Shown here in pieces: positions 1-5,729 of a stretch of DNA of 6,380 bases. Below the pieces are notes generated by a model, which was not told the origin of the DNA, ran no database searches, and saw only the letters and a list, made by a program, of their open reading frames with translations. The DNA comes from RGIG2206 sp045648425 (GTDB lineage: Bacteria; Bacillota; Clostridia; Oscillospirales; Acutalibacteraceae). The stretch lies in the NCBI GenBank assembly GCA_045648425.1, contig JAZRNV010000095.1, positions 1-6,380 on the forward strand. Reading direction: 5' to 3'. How positions within the stretch are numbered: position 1 is the stretch's first letter; every line of letters begins with the position of its first letter. Position numbers and translations under genes: made by a program.

Positions 1-656
1 TCTGCAGGATATTCCGGAGTAAGCTCCTTGCTTTTTTCAATAATGGCAGCTGTGTCAAAGGTGTTGTATATTCTGAGCATTTTGCTTTGGTCAATATGAG
101 CTTTTTCTTTAAACTCATTCATACAGGCATCCGACACAAAAACCACTCGGTCAAAAGAGTTGCAAACGTGGGAAAACCATTCTTCTCCCCCTTGCTTGAC
201 AGCACGGGAGTAGTCGGTATGCACCCACGCAACCTTTCGTGGCGCATCAATATGACGGGCAAACTCGGCGGCATCCTTTTCCTGAAAAGAGATAACGCAA
301 TCATACTTGCCGCCGTATTTTTTGGCCGCTTTGCGATAGCCGAGCTCATACCTCGAGCTTTTGCTGAGCTTTGCTTTAACGTCAAAGCATACTCCTCTTA
401 AAAAGGCGCCGATACGACCCGATTTAAAAAGAGCACCCAGCGACTCTCTGCCTGCCAACAAAAGCTTATCCTGCGGCAAAACGCGGGCAAGCTCTTTAAA
501 CTGCCCAATCATAGGGCCTCGGTGGAGCAAAAACATCACGTCAATATCATATCTGCTTTTATCCATATTAGACAGCAGATTGATCAGAGATGTTCGCGTG
601 CCGCCTATTTGAGCGGTTGGCAATACAAAAAGTATGCGCTTAACCCTGTTTTGCAT
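1..656 (-). CDS. GT-B fold glycosyltransferase (GT4-like), N-terminal part, cut by the left edge
   Basis: An open frame runs from an ATG at 654-656 to the window edge without a stop, giving 218 residues of an incomplete protein. The N-terminus has the hydrophobic first strand KRILFVLPTAQIGGT (6-20), whose GGT loop followed by SLINLL is typical of the donor-side opening of GT4-like enzymes. Further family-like segments are VISFQEKD (121-128), KVAWVHTDYS (141-150), DRVVFVSD (169-176) and RIYNTFD (195-201), the last leading into the C-terminal nucleotide-sugar domain that is missing here. The family transfers a sugar from a nucleotide donor at the cytoplasmic membrane face. Donor and acceptor cannot be read from the sequence. 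The start is supported by GAGGTG at 661-666. It overlaps the end of the preceding glycosyltransferase by 17 nt (640-656), suggesting translational coupling in one operon. Family call is confident; substrate is unknown. Confidence 0.85.
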   Translation of the reverse strand, partial: MQNRVKRILFVLPTAQIGGTRTSLINLLSNMDKSRYDIDVMFLLHRGPMIGQFKELARVLPQDKLLLAGRESLGALFKSGRIGAFLRGVCFDVKAKLSKSSRYELGYRKAAKKYGGKYDCVISFQEKDAAEFARHIDAPRKVAWVHTDYSRAVKQGGEEWFSHVCNSFDRVVFVSDACMNEFKEKAHIDQSKMLRIYNTFDTAAIIEKSKELTPEYPA

Positions 657-1737
657 CTGACACCTCGTCAATTTCGGTCATATATTTTTCCACAACTATT
701 CTGCGGTCAAACTCTCGCTCGATTTTTGCGCGGCCTGCAAGTCCCATATCCCTGCGGGTCTGCCAATCAAGAGAAATAAATCGCTCAAGCTTGGCGGTAA
801 GATCAGCCCCATCTCGCTGTTTAACGATAAAGCCGTTCACCCCGTCCTCAACAATTTCACGGCAACCGCTGCGGTCGGTGGTAATGATGGGGCGGGCGAT
901 GGCTCCGCTTTCAAGCAAAACGTTGCTCATCCCCTCGGGATAGTAGGTGGGATGAACGGTGCAGCAGCAACGGGTTATAAATTCACCCACACTGTTGCTG
1001 TGGCCGTGATAGCAGATGCCCTGGGTTTTAACCGCCTCTTCAAGATACTGCTCATAGTCGGCATCGCAGCCGCCCACAATATGAAAAAGAGCTGTGGGAT
1101 ATTTTTTCAAAATCTCTTTTGCGGCAGTGACATACTCCTCAATGCCCTTTTCTTTAAGAATTCTGCCGACAAAGCAAAACTGCAAATCCTCAGGATAATC
1201 CATGGGGATATACTTGCTGATGTTAACCCCGGAGCCGGGAAGCAGCACCCTTTTGCGGCAAGGAATTTTTTTATCTTCAAAAAACTGCATATTTTCGGAG
1301 TTTTGAAAAAACACGCAATCGGCATGCTTAACCGACATACGGTAAAGCATAACCGTCAGCTTTTGCATCGGGCCTGGATATTCCACCGCCGTGCCCAAGC
1401 CGGTAATGTTAACAAGGAAGGGCACCTTTCGGCGATGGCAAACAAGCCCTGCATAAACGTTTGGCTTAATGTTGAAGGTAAGCACCAGGTCGGGCTTTTC
1501 GGCCTTGATAACCTTGTTGTAAAAGCCCATCAGCTTGAGATCGTTGAGGGGATTTTTGCTGTGTCTGCCCACAGCCGCGTCAACGATTTTTACGCCCAGC
1601 TGCTCAAGCTTTTCGGCGTGGTCGACCTTCTCGCAAACGGCAACAACCGTGTGCCCCTTTTGCATAATGGCCTGGATAGTCTCAAGCCGCAGATTATATA
1701 CATATGTGGAATCGTTTGCTATAAGAGCAACCTTCAT
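640..1737 (-). CDS. Glycosyltransferase family 4 (capsule/EPS type)
   Basis: This is a complete 365-residue protein, a normal length for a GT4 (GT-B fold) enzyme. The N-terminal Rossmann-like half starts MKVALIAND and contains the stretch around LTFNIKPNVYAGL (86-98) and VNITGLGTAVE (109-119). That stretch resembles capsular and N-glycan GalNAc/galactosyl-type transferases of the PglA/CapM sort. The C-terminal half begins near FCFVGRILKEKGIEEYV (187-203) and holds the EX7E donor-binding motif, E268-GMSNVLL-E276, followed by ITTDRSGCREIVEDGVNGF (285-303). It is expected to act on the cytoplasmic face, adding a sugar to the polyprenyl-linked intermediate made by the upstream transferase. The ATG lies 2 nt after that gene's stop, with AAGGGAG at 1748-1754, inside the end of the upstream gene, serving as its ribosome binding site. 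Its 3' end overlaps the next glycosyltransferase by 17 nt. Sugar specificity is not determinable here. Confidence 0.93.
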   Translation of the reverse strand: MKVALIANDSTYVYNLRLETIQAIMQKGHTVVAVCEKVDHAEKLEQLGVKIVDAAVGRHSKNPLNDLKLMGFYNKVIKAEKPDLVLTFNIKPNVYAGLVCHRRKVPFLVNITGLGTAVEYPGPMQKLTVMLYRMSVKHADCVFFQNSENMQFFEDKKIPCRKRVLLPGSGVNISKYIPMDYPEDLQFCFVGRILKEKGIEEYVTAAKEILKKYPTALFHIVGGCDADYEQYLEEAVKTQGICYHGHSNSVGEFITRCCCTVHPTYYPEGMSNVLLESGAIARPIITTDRSGCREIVEDGVNGFIVKQRDGADLTAKLERFISLDWQTRRDMGLAGRAKIEREFDRRIVVEKYMTEIDEVSDAKQG

Positions 1738-1739
1738 CT

Positions 1740-2408
1740 TTACTTAGCTCCCTTGTGAGAAAAGACAACCGCCACAGTTCCAAATATCAGCTTGACATCA
1801 AGCCAAAGCGACCGCTTTTCGATATATTCAATGTCGTAAACAATTTTTTCTTCGGGTTTGAGGTCGTAGCCGCCGCTGATTTGCGCCAGGCCTGTAAGTC
1901 CGGGCATAACCTTAAGCCGCTCATCGAAGCCGTCAATATACTCGGCAAACTTTTCATAAAAAACAGGGCGCTCGGGACGTGGCCCCACAATGCTCATATC
2001 ACCCTTAAGAATGTTCAACAGCTGGGGCAGCTCGTCCAGTCGGGTAAGGCGCATAAAGCGGCCGAACTTGGTTACGCGGGGGTCGTCATCTACTGCCCAC
2101 TGAGCGCCGTCCGCCTCAGCATCAATACGCATTGAACGATATTTGTAAAGGGTGAAGGTCTTGCCGTTGAGACCCACTCTCTCTTGCTTGTAAAGGGCAG
2201 GGCCTTCAGAGGTGCACCGCACAACCACTGCCACAACAATCATAGGCAACCATATCACCAGCAAAGCCAACAAAGAAAAAACTATGTCAATCGTTCTTTT
2301 AAAAAAGCTGTAAACCGGCTTTGGCTTAACTTCCCCTAATTTTTTTACTATGTATTTTACACTGCCATCATTTTGTTGCTCCGCAATAACTGTTTGCGTT
2401 GTCAGCAT
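1740..2408 (-). CDS. Bacterial sugar transferase (polyprenyl-phosphate sugar-1-phosphate transferase)
   Basis: This 222-residue protein belongs to the PF02397 family (PglC/WcaJ C-terminal/EpsL type). The family transfers a sugar-1-phosphate from a UDP-sugar to a polyprenyl phosphate carrier, the first membrane step of surface-glycan assembly. A 30-residue N-terminal lead precedes a hydrophobic segment at about 41-63, matching the re-entrant membrane helix of the monotopic enzymes. Family motifs follow in order: GPALYKQERVG (69-79), KYRSMR (89-94), the catalytic Asp-Glu pair in RLDELPQLLNIL (D125-E126), SIVGPRPERP (139-148) and PGLTGLAQISGGY (169-181). The large N-terminal multi-pass domain of WcaJ-type proteins is absent, so it is the short form. 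I place the start at 2406-2408 because AAGGAG (2419-2424) sits 10 nt before it; an in-frame ATG at 2447 has no such site. It is first in the operon. UDP-sugar specificity is unknown. Confidence 0.94.
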   Translation of the reverse strand: MLTTQTVIAEQQNDGSVKYIVKKLGEVKPKPVYSFFKRTIDIVFSLLALLVIWLPMIVVAVVVRCTSEGPALYKQERVGLNGKTFTLYKYRSMRIDAEADGAQWAVDDDPRVTKFGRFMRLTRLDELPQLLNILKGDMSIVGPRPERPVFYEKFAEYIDGFDERLKVMPGLTGLAQISGGYDLKPEEKIVYDIEYIEKRSLWLDVKLIFGTVAVVFSHKGAK

Positions 2409-2577
2409 TACAAATAATCTCCTTCCGCAGCTTTTTGTTTTAGTCAAGACACAATAAAGCTCACCGACAAAGGTGCTTTTTTCGAAAAAAACTACAAACT
2501 TTTGTCAATGATGATAAAAAACATTTTGGAATTTATTAACAAATTGGATTAAATAGCTGCTTTTAGCCATATAAACC
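2409..2577 (-). promoter_or_regulatory. Long AT-rich leader of the glycan operon
   Basis: About 170 nt lie between the predicted start point and the first ATG, much more than a ribosome binding site needs. The leader holds a perfect 14-bp palindrome, TTTTTTCGAAAAAA (2477-2490). It also holds a weak hairpin, CACC/GGTG with a 6-nt loop, whose flanks AAAG/CTTT can pair across a small bulge (about 2456-2479). A lone TTGACA (2503-2508) has no acceptable -10 at 17 nt. I recognise no riboswitch. A regulatory leader, such as an antitermination target, is possible but not shown. Confidence 0.35.
2419..2424 (-). promoter_or_regulatory. Ribosome binding site of the sugar transferase
   Basis: The minus strand reads AAGGAG, 10 nt before the ATG at 2406-2408. 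It decides the start in favour of this ATG over the longer in-frame start at 2447, since this Shine-Dalgarno lies downstream of that ATG. Confidence 0.8.
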
Positions 2578-2583
2578 CGAATT

Positions 2584-2612
2584 ATTATATCATTTTTTGA
2601 AAATAAAATCAA
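2584..2612 (-). promoter_or_regulatory. Sigma-A promoter of the glycan operon (extended -10)
   Basis: On the minus strand, TTGATT (2607-2612) and TATAAT (2584-2589) are separated by exactly 17 nt. The bases before the -10 read TGA, giving an extended TGnTATAAT element. The start point would fall near 2577, leaving a leader of roughly 170 nt before the ATG at 2408. No other gene lies between, so it most likely drives the sugar transferase and the two glycosyltransferases. The spacing and hexamers are seen directly; activity is inferred. Confidence 0.8.
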
Positions 2613-2720
2613 GCATTATCATCCCGACACACAAGGATATTTATAGCTTTTTTGGAACATTTTTTGTCTTTTTTTCAAGGTTGTGAATTATTTCATCAAA
2701 ACGCGCTTTTCAAACAATAA

Positions 2721-2751
2721 ATAAAAAGCTCCCGACCGAAGCTTTAGGGAG
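2721..2751 (-). terminator. Possible rho-independent terminator at the left end of the MITE-like element
   Basis: Read on the minus strand, CTCCC (2747-2751) pairs with GGGAG (2729-2733) across a 13-nt loop that contains a TTCG. It is followed by C and five T (2723-2727). The stem is only 5 bp, so strength is doubtful. It could end the spoIIID transcript after it has read through the element. Confidence 0.4.
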
Positions 2752-2798
2752 TTGTGATTAGGTACGAAATCGGTTTTGGAACCTAATTTTGCCTCATC

Positions 2799-2862
2799 GT
2801 TTCGCCTTTGCCTTTGTAATACACAAAGTATTACTGCAGGCTTCAGGCATTACGAATGAAAC
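2799..2862. repeat. Long imperfect stem-loop inside the MITE-like element
   Basis: The core is a perfect 7-bp stem GTAATAC/GTATTAC (2816-2822/2828-2834) with loop ACAAA. Outside it, two GCC triplets can face two GGC triplets, and GTTTC (2799-2803) faces GAAAC (2858-2862). Together these make an interrupted stem across 64 nt. Confidence 0.6.
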
Positions 2863-2925
2863 AAAATTATTTGTTACAAAACTGCAAGCACCTAAAACAG
2901 ATGAATTTTTGATAGAACAAAAGGC

Positions 2926-2964
2926 AAAACACCGCAGTAACGCTGTCGCGTACTGCGGTGTTTT
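2926..2964. repeat. Perfect 14-bp inverted repeat hairpin
   Basis: AAAACACCGCAGTA (2926-2939) is exactly complementary to TACTGCGGTGTTTT (2951-2964). The 11-nt loop can itself add CGC/GCG around a TGTC tetraloop, with one bulged A, making about 17 pairs. It is the strongest fold inside the element. The T-run on the plus strand (A-run at the other side) gives a terminator-like appearance on both strands. Confidence 0.8.
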
Positions 2965-3016
2965 AACGCATTGGTCTGCAAAAAGTCGCTGTTTTAGGCG
3001 AATTATCCCTAACCAC

Positions 3017-3040
3017 AGCTCCCTTTAGGGAGCTTTTTAT
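3017..3040 (+). terminator. Terminator-like hairpin facing spoIIID, at the right end of the element
   Basis: AGCTCCC (3017-3023) pairs with GGGAGCT (3028-3034) over a TTTA loop and is followed by TTTTAT, a compact rho-independent terminator for plus-strand transcription. On the minus strand it has no T-run, so it should not stop spoIIID transcription. It could prevent antisense transcription from entering spoIIID. Confidence 0.6.
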
Positions 3041-3288
3041 CTCATTTTTTCATATTTCAGCCGTGTTGCCAATCCCCCGCGGATGTGCCGTTGTGCTTTA
3101 TTGGTATCAAGCACCTTTTTTGCACGTCGGTATAAAATGGGGTCTATTCTTTTAAGACGCTGGGCCACATCCTTGTGCACGGTGGATTTGGATATTTTAA
3201 AAACCTTTGCAGCAGCGCGAACGGTTGCGCCCGTTTCAATTATGTATTCCGCAAGCAGAACCGCCCTATCCTGCACATCGTCACGCAT
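3037..3288 (-). CDS. spoIIID: Sporulation transcriptional regulator SpoIIID
   Basis: This 83-residue protein is of the usual length for SpoIIID in Clostridia. SpoIIID is a DNA-binding protein that activates and represses genes in the mother cell during sporulation. It has the family's helix-turn-helix: GATVRAAAKVFKISKSTVHKD (20-40), with the hallmark SKSTVHKDV, then QRLKRIDPIL (43-52). The conserved C-terminal signature LDTNKAQRHIRGGLATRLKYEK (60-81) includes the basic helix that contacts DNA. AGGAG (3297-3301) lies 8 nt before the ATG. A sigma-E promoter directly upstream matches how spoIIID is driven in Bacillus subtilis. The gene appears monocistronic, and its stop codon TAA (3037-3039) lies within the terminal repeat of the adjacent element. 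Its presence identifies the host as a spore-forming lineage. I see nothing degenerate in it. Confidence 0.97.
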   Translation of the reverse strand: MRDDVQDRAVLLAEYIIETGATVRAAAKVFKISKSTVHKDVAQRLKRIDPILYRRAKKVLDTNKAQRHIRGGLATRLKYEKMR

Positions 3289-3315
3289 AAAATCAACTCC
3301 TAACAGGGTTAGTTA

Positions 3316-3344
3316 ATTGTATGCGAAGGCCCGGTGCAATATGT
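3316..3344 (-). promoter_or_regulatory. Sigma-E promoter of spoIIID
   Basis: On the minus strand, ACATATT (3338-3344) precedes CATACAAT (3316-3323) with a 14-nt spacer. The B. subtilis sigma-E consensus is about KMATATT, N14-15, CATACAMT. The -10 matches at all eight positions and the -35 at six of seven. The predicted start point near 3309 leaves a leader of about 20 nt carrying the ribosome binding site. This is the expected mother-cell regulation of spoIIID. Confidence 0.88.
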
Positions 3345-3392
3345 CGGTAATTTTAAAAGGCGCTCCGAACGGCTACTTCTCATAAGGATGTT

Positions 3393-3431
3393 AAAACCCC
3401 GACAGATATTTAAGTCTGTCGGGGTTATTTT
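3393..3431. terminator. Bidirectional rho-independent terminator
   Basis: AACCCCGACAGA (3395-3406) pairs perfectly with TCTGTCGGGGTT (3415-3426) over an 8-nt loop. The stem is flanked by AA (3393-3394) on the left and ATTTT on the right, so both strands have a T-rich tail. It separates spoIIID from the repeat region and would block read-through from the zinc-ribbon gene into spoIIID. Confidence 0.85.
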
Positions 3432-3568
3432 ATTCTGTTCGATAAATTGGGATTTAGCTAATTGTTTTCGAGCGGCATTGTAGGGGCGGCAATCTGCCGC
3501 CCACGGGCGACTAATAGTCGCCCCTACGTATTCTTTTGGAATCTATTCGTCAAATTCTTATTTATCGA
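3431..3568. repeat. REP-like palindromic repeat, copy A
   Basis: This is one of two copies of a 138-bp repeat; the other is at 5935-6072. A 78-nt core (3457-3534) is identical between them, the last 18 nt (3551-3568) are identical, and by hand about 123 of 138 positions agree. The core folds as two adjacent GC-rich hairpins, GGGCGGC/GCCGCCC (3484-3490/3496-3502) and GGGCGACT/AGTCGCCC (3505-3512/3516-3523). Alternatively it folds as one outer stem GTAGGGGCG/CGCCCCTAC (3480-3488/3519-3527). In this copy the ends form imperfect terminal inverted repeats, 3434-3456 against 3551-3573, matching 18 of 23, with TTCGATAAAT/ATTTATCGAA exact. GC-rich palindromes of this style are, from memory, common in gut Clostridia genomes. 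Confidence 0.85.
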
Positions 3569-3593
3569 ACTGATTCAAAAGAACCAGCATCGT

Positions 3594-3842
3594 ATTTGTG
3601 AGCACAAATGCTTTATTGGGCTATGCCCAAACCCATATTATGATAACATATTGAATGGTATTATTCAAGTTTTATTCCGACTTCGTCGGAGTGATATTAT
3701 TGCAAAGCAATAGTGTTATTGAAGCCTATCGGCTTCAGTGTTATTTTATTCGCCCTAAACTGCCGAAGGCAATATAACTATGCGAAGCATAATATCACTG
3801 CGGAGCAATATCACTCGCTGAATGTAATTCGGCGAATAAAAC
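3594..3842. repeat. Micro-hairpin array 1
   Basis: A run of short stem-loops with mostly 3-4 nt loops. Perfect ones are ATTTGTG/CACAAAT (3594-3600/3603-3609), TTGGGC/GCCCAA (3616-3621/3625-3630), TCCGAC/GTCGGA (3676-3681/3685-3690), TATTGC/GCAATA (3698-3703/3707-3712), TGAAGCC/GGCTTCA (3720-3726/3731-3737), TGCC/GGCA (3761-3764/3768-3771) and TATGC/GCATA (3779-3783/3787-3791). CGCTGAAT/ATTCGGCG (3816-3823/3827-3834) has one wobble. Spacers read AGTGATATT or AGTGTTATT in the first half and the reverse complement AATATCACT or AATATAACT in the second. TTTTATTCGCC (3744-3754) pairs exactly with 3831-3841, closing the second half. Stem sequences differ between units. No gene is present. Confidence 0.75.
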
Positions 3843-3843
3843 T

Positions 3844-3870
3844 GCGAGACTTCCTTATCAGAAGTCTCGC
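3844..3870 (-). terminator. Terminator of the zinc-ribbon protein gene
   Basis: GCGAGACTTC (3844-3853) and GAAGTCTCGC (3861-3870) form a perfect 10-bp stem over a 7-nt loop. On the minus strand it is followed by AGTTTTATT. It lies 24 nt beyond the stop codon of the upstream gene, where a rho-independent terminator is expected. Confidence 0.85.
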
Positions 3871-3894
3871 AACGGAGCGCCTTTTACTTTGGTT

Positions 3895-5646
3895 TTAAAC
3901 CATAAGGTTCATCAAATAATCTTGTAAAAGCACAAGAACTTCCTGGGGAACACCTGCTTCATAGAGGTTTTCAAAGAGCTTGTTCATATCAAGCGTAGCA
4001 GCCCATTCTTCAGTATAGTCTGAAGGATAAACATCTTCTTCGTCGGGCATTTCCACAGAGGATACATCAATATCATTAACGGTCATTTCAACGCTAACTA
4101 TATCTTTATCTTTGTTTTGCACTGCTGCAATAATTCTCGTGCTGCTATCGTTGCAGTCAAAGGTGATGCTCAATGTGGGGGAAAGCAGAGAAACTATACT
4201 TTCGGCTTTGGAAGGCAGATCCATCGCTTCATAAGCATCCTCGGTAAGACTCAGCTTAACTGTGCCCTGAGGAGTTCCCTTTTTGAAGTTTTTCACATCA
4301 AAATCCACCAACTCAACAGTGAACATGGAAGTGCTCTCTATTTCAACGTCAAAGGTGCCGTTTATTTTGTCGTCCGACTTGGTGCAAATGCCTGATATAA
4401 CAACATTTTCAACTTCGGCATAAAGAGCAAGCTTATCCTTTTTGGAGGCCACCTTGTAGGTAAGAATCTCCTCGCCCTCAACCTCAACAACGCGGCCGAC
4501 AATCATATGAGCGCTGTTTACATAGTTGGTAAGAGTGACAATATCCTCGCCGTCCTCGTCACCCTCGTACTCCCAATCGGAAAGGTCATCAATGGCTTCA
4601 TCGATTCCATCCAAAAACTCTTCGTATGCTTCTTCGGGCTCGTCATTTACAAGGCCTTTATCCACAAGATATTGAGCCATACCGTCAATATATTCCTTGA
4701 TCTTTTCGTCCTTTTTAAGCTCGGTGAGCACATTTTCGGCAATGCGCTTAAGGGCTTCTTCATCAAGGTGCAGGGTGAGCACGGTTACCTTTTCATTCAT
4801 GCCCTCAACAGTAATGGTCTTGGTGGATTTTTCTACATCCTCAATACTTTCAATGGAAATCTTGACATATTTTTTAAGCAACTCTTTAAGCTCTGCATCG
4901 GTGGGCATAAGCTTCTCAAACTCGGGGTCATTATAAATCTGCTGTTCGTCTAATCCACCCATATCAAGCTTAATATATTTGTCGGTCAAAGACTTGACGG
5001 TAATGTATCCATCGCCGTCGTTAGCGTTGATAAGTGCAATAATGCCCAATATTTCTTTGTCGGAAAGATTCAAAGAAACGTCGGCCTTGGTGTTGCCGTC
5101 TTTTCTTTCTGTGCGCATTTTAATTGATGCGTTTTTAATCCAGCTGAGGTCGAGGTCGGCATTTTCTTCAATAAGAACATAGGCCTCATCAGAAAGATTA
5201 ATTTTATACTCCATCTCTTTACCTGCGGCGCCTATATACTCATCGGTAGCCACACCGTAAAGCTGAGAAACGTCATCGGAATATCCTTCAAGTGCCTTGT
5301 TTTCAACATATTTAAAGTAATCGTCATTGCTGCCGAAGGTTTTTATAACAAACCCTTCAAGCTGACCGTAAAAAACAACGGCTAAAACTGCAACAACCGC
5401 CACCAAACCGCCTGCTATTGCTAAAATAAGCGGCAGCTTTTTGCCTTTTTTCTTAGCGACCGGCGTCGCGTTTTCATTCTCTGCTGCCGGAGAAGCGGGA
5501 GCAACGGGCTCTGCCACAGGAGCAACGGGCTCTACGTTCTGCTCAACAATCGGCTCTTGAGCAGGAGCTGAATTCAAAACTTCACCGCAGTTGCTGCAAA
5601 AAGTCGCGTCATCCGATAGCTGTGTTCCGCATTTTGGACAAAACAT
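3895..5646 (-). CDS. Zinc-ribbon, single-pass membrane protein with a large acidic extracytoplasmic region
   Basis: This is a 583-residue protein whose function I do not recognise. It opens with a zinc ribbon, C3-x2-C6 and C17-x2-C20, of the kind beginning FCPKCG. A Pro/Ala/Glu/Val-rich linker (27-64) follows, then a Lys patch (65-70) and one hydrophobic segment (71-93). The charge pattern suggests the zinc ribbon is cytoplasmic and residues 94-583 are outside. The exported part is strongly acidic, with an Asp/Glu-dense stretch at 335-368. It has recurring segments of alternating hydrophobic residues that look beta-rich, for example 273-294 and 426-449. The same topology (zinc ribbon, one helix, long ectodomain) occurs in TcaA/YvbJ-like proteins of Firmicutes, but I see no clear homology. 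It is transcribed alone, from its own sigma-A promoter to its own terminator, with GAAAGG (5655-5660) before the ATG. A sensor, envelope-stress or surface role is speculation. Confidence 0.9.
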   Translation of the reverse strand: MFCPKCGTQLSDDATFCSNCGEVLNSAPAQEPIVEQNVEPVAPVAEPVAPASPAAENENATPVAKKKGKKLPLILAIAGGLVAVVAVLAVVFYGQLEGFVIKTFGSNDDYFKYVENKALEGYSDDVSQLYGVATDEYIGAAGKEMEYKINLSDEAYVLIEENADLDLSWIKNASIKMRTERKDGNTKADVSLNLSDKEILGIIALINANDGDGYITVKSLTDKYIKLDMGGLDEQQIYNDPEFEKLMPTDAELKELLKKYVKISIESIEDVEKSTKTITVEGMNEKVTVLTLHLDEEALKRIAENVLTELKKDEKIKEYIDGMAQYLVDKGLVNDEPEEAYEEFLDGIDEAIDDLSDWEYEGDEDGEDIVTLTNYVNSAHMIVGRVVEVEGEEILTYKVASKKDKLALYAEVENVVISGICTKSDDKINGTFDVEIESTSMFTVELVDFDVKNFKKGTPQGTVKLSLTEDAYEAMDLPSKAESIVSLLSPTLSITFDCNDSSTRIIAAVQNKDKDIVSVEMTVNDIDVSSVEMPDEEDVYPSDYTEEWAATLDMNKLFENLYEAGVPQEVLVLLQDYLMNLMV

Positions 5647-5659
5647 TCTGTTTACCTTT

Positions 5660-5673
5660 CGGCATAAGTGCCG
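5660..5673 (-). other. Small hairpin just upstream of the zinc-ribbon gene's ribosome binding site
   Basis: CGGCA (5660-5664) pairs with TGCCG (5669-5673) over a 4-nt loop, and GAAAGG-like sequence flanks it on both sides. It abuts the Shine-Dalgarno (5655-5660), so it could tune access. The stem is short and may be chance. Confidence 0.35.
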
Positions 5674-5693
5674 CCTTTCTTTTTGGTAATATT

Positions 5694-5722
5694 ATTGTAA
5701 CATAAAAGCATAACTTTATCAA
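5694..5722 (-). promoter_or_regulatory. Sigma-A promoter of the zinc-ribbon protein gene
   Basis: The minus strand shows TTGATA (5717-5722), a 17-nt spacer and TACAAT (5694-5699), preceded by TGT to give an extended -10. The predicted start near 5687 leaves a leader of about 40 nt. Both hexamers are one mismatch from consensus. Confidence 0.82.
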
Positions 5723-5729
5723 TATGTTT

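Larger units (their letters stand above)
2721..3040. mobile_element. MITE-like 320-bp element with terminal inverted repeats
   Basis: The ends carry a perfect 13-bp inverted repeat, ATAAAAAGCTCCC at 2721-2733 against 3028-3040. A second inverted pair lies just inside, 2746-2762 against 3008-3024, matching at 15 of 17 positions. The interior has no convincing gene. It consists of stem-loops: ATTAGGT/ACCTAAT (2757-2763/2781-2787), a long imperfect stem at 2799-2862, and a large hairpin at 2926-2964 enclosed by CCTAAAACAG/CTGTTTTAGG (2891-2900/2989-2998). Size, inverted ends and lack of coding capacity fit a miniature non-autonomous element. No target duplication is evident at the junctions. The right end contains the spoIIID stop codon. 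An alternative is a structured 3' UTR or RNA rather than a transposed element. Confidence 0.6.

Noticed and set aside
952..1758. 268-codon plus-strand open frame
   Set aside because: It lies antisense to the GT4 gene, which has clear family motifs and a ribosome binding site; the plus-strand product has no recognisable domain.
2409..2447. Longer start for the sugar transferase at 2447
   Set aside because: The Shine-Dalgarno at 2419-2424 lies downstream of that ATG, and the 13 extra residues do not resemble the family.
2480..2508. Promoter based on TTGACA at 2503-2508
   Set aside because: At 17 nt the -10 position reads TCGAAA, which is not acceptable; the promoter at 2584-2612 is far better.
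2789..3028. 79-codon plus-strand open frame inside the MITE-like element
   Set aside because: It is built from the element's hairpins and inverted repeats and has no good ribosome binding site. It is best explained as a chance translation of a repeat.
3462..3713. 83-codon plus-strand open frame over REP copy A and array 1
   Set aside because: The translation simply reads through the palindromic repeat (GGCGGC/GCCGCC and GGGCGACT hairpins). Similar-looking hypothetical proteins arise from such repeats.
4507..4953. 148-codon plus-strand open frame
   Set aside because: It is antisense within the zinc-ribbon protein gene, with no start signal or motif of its own.
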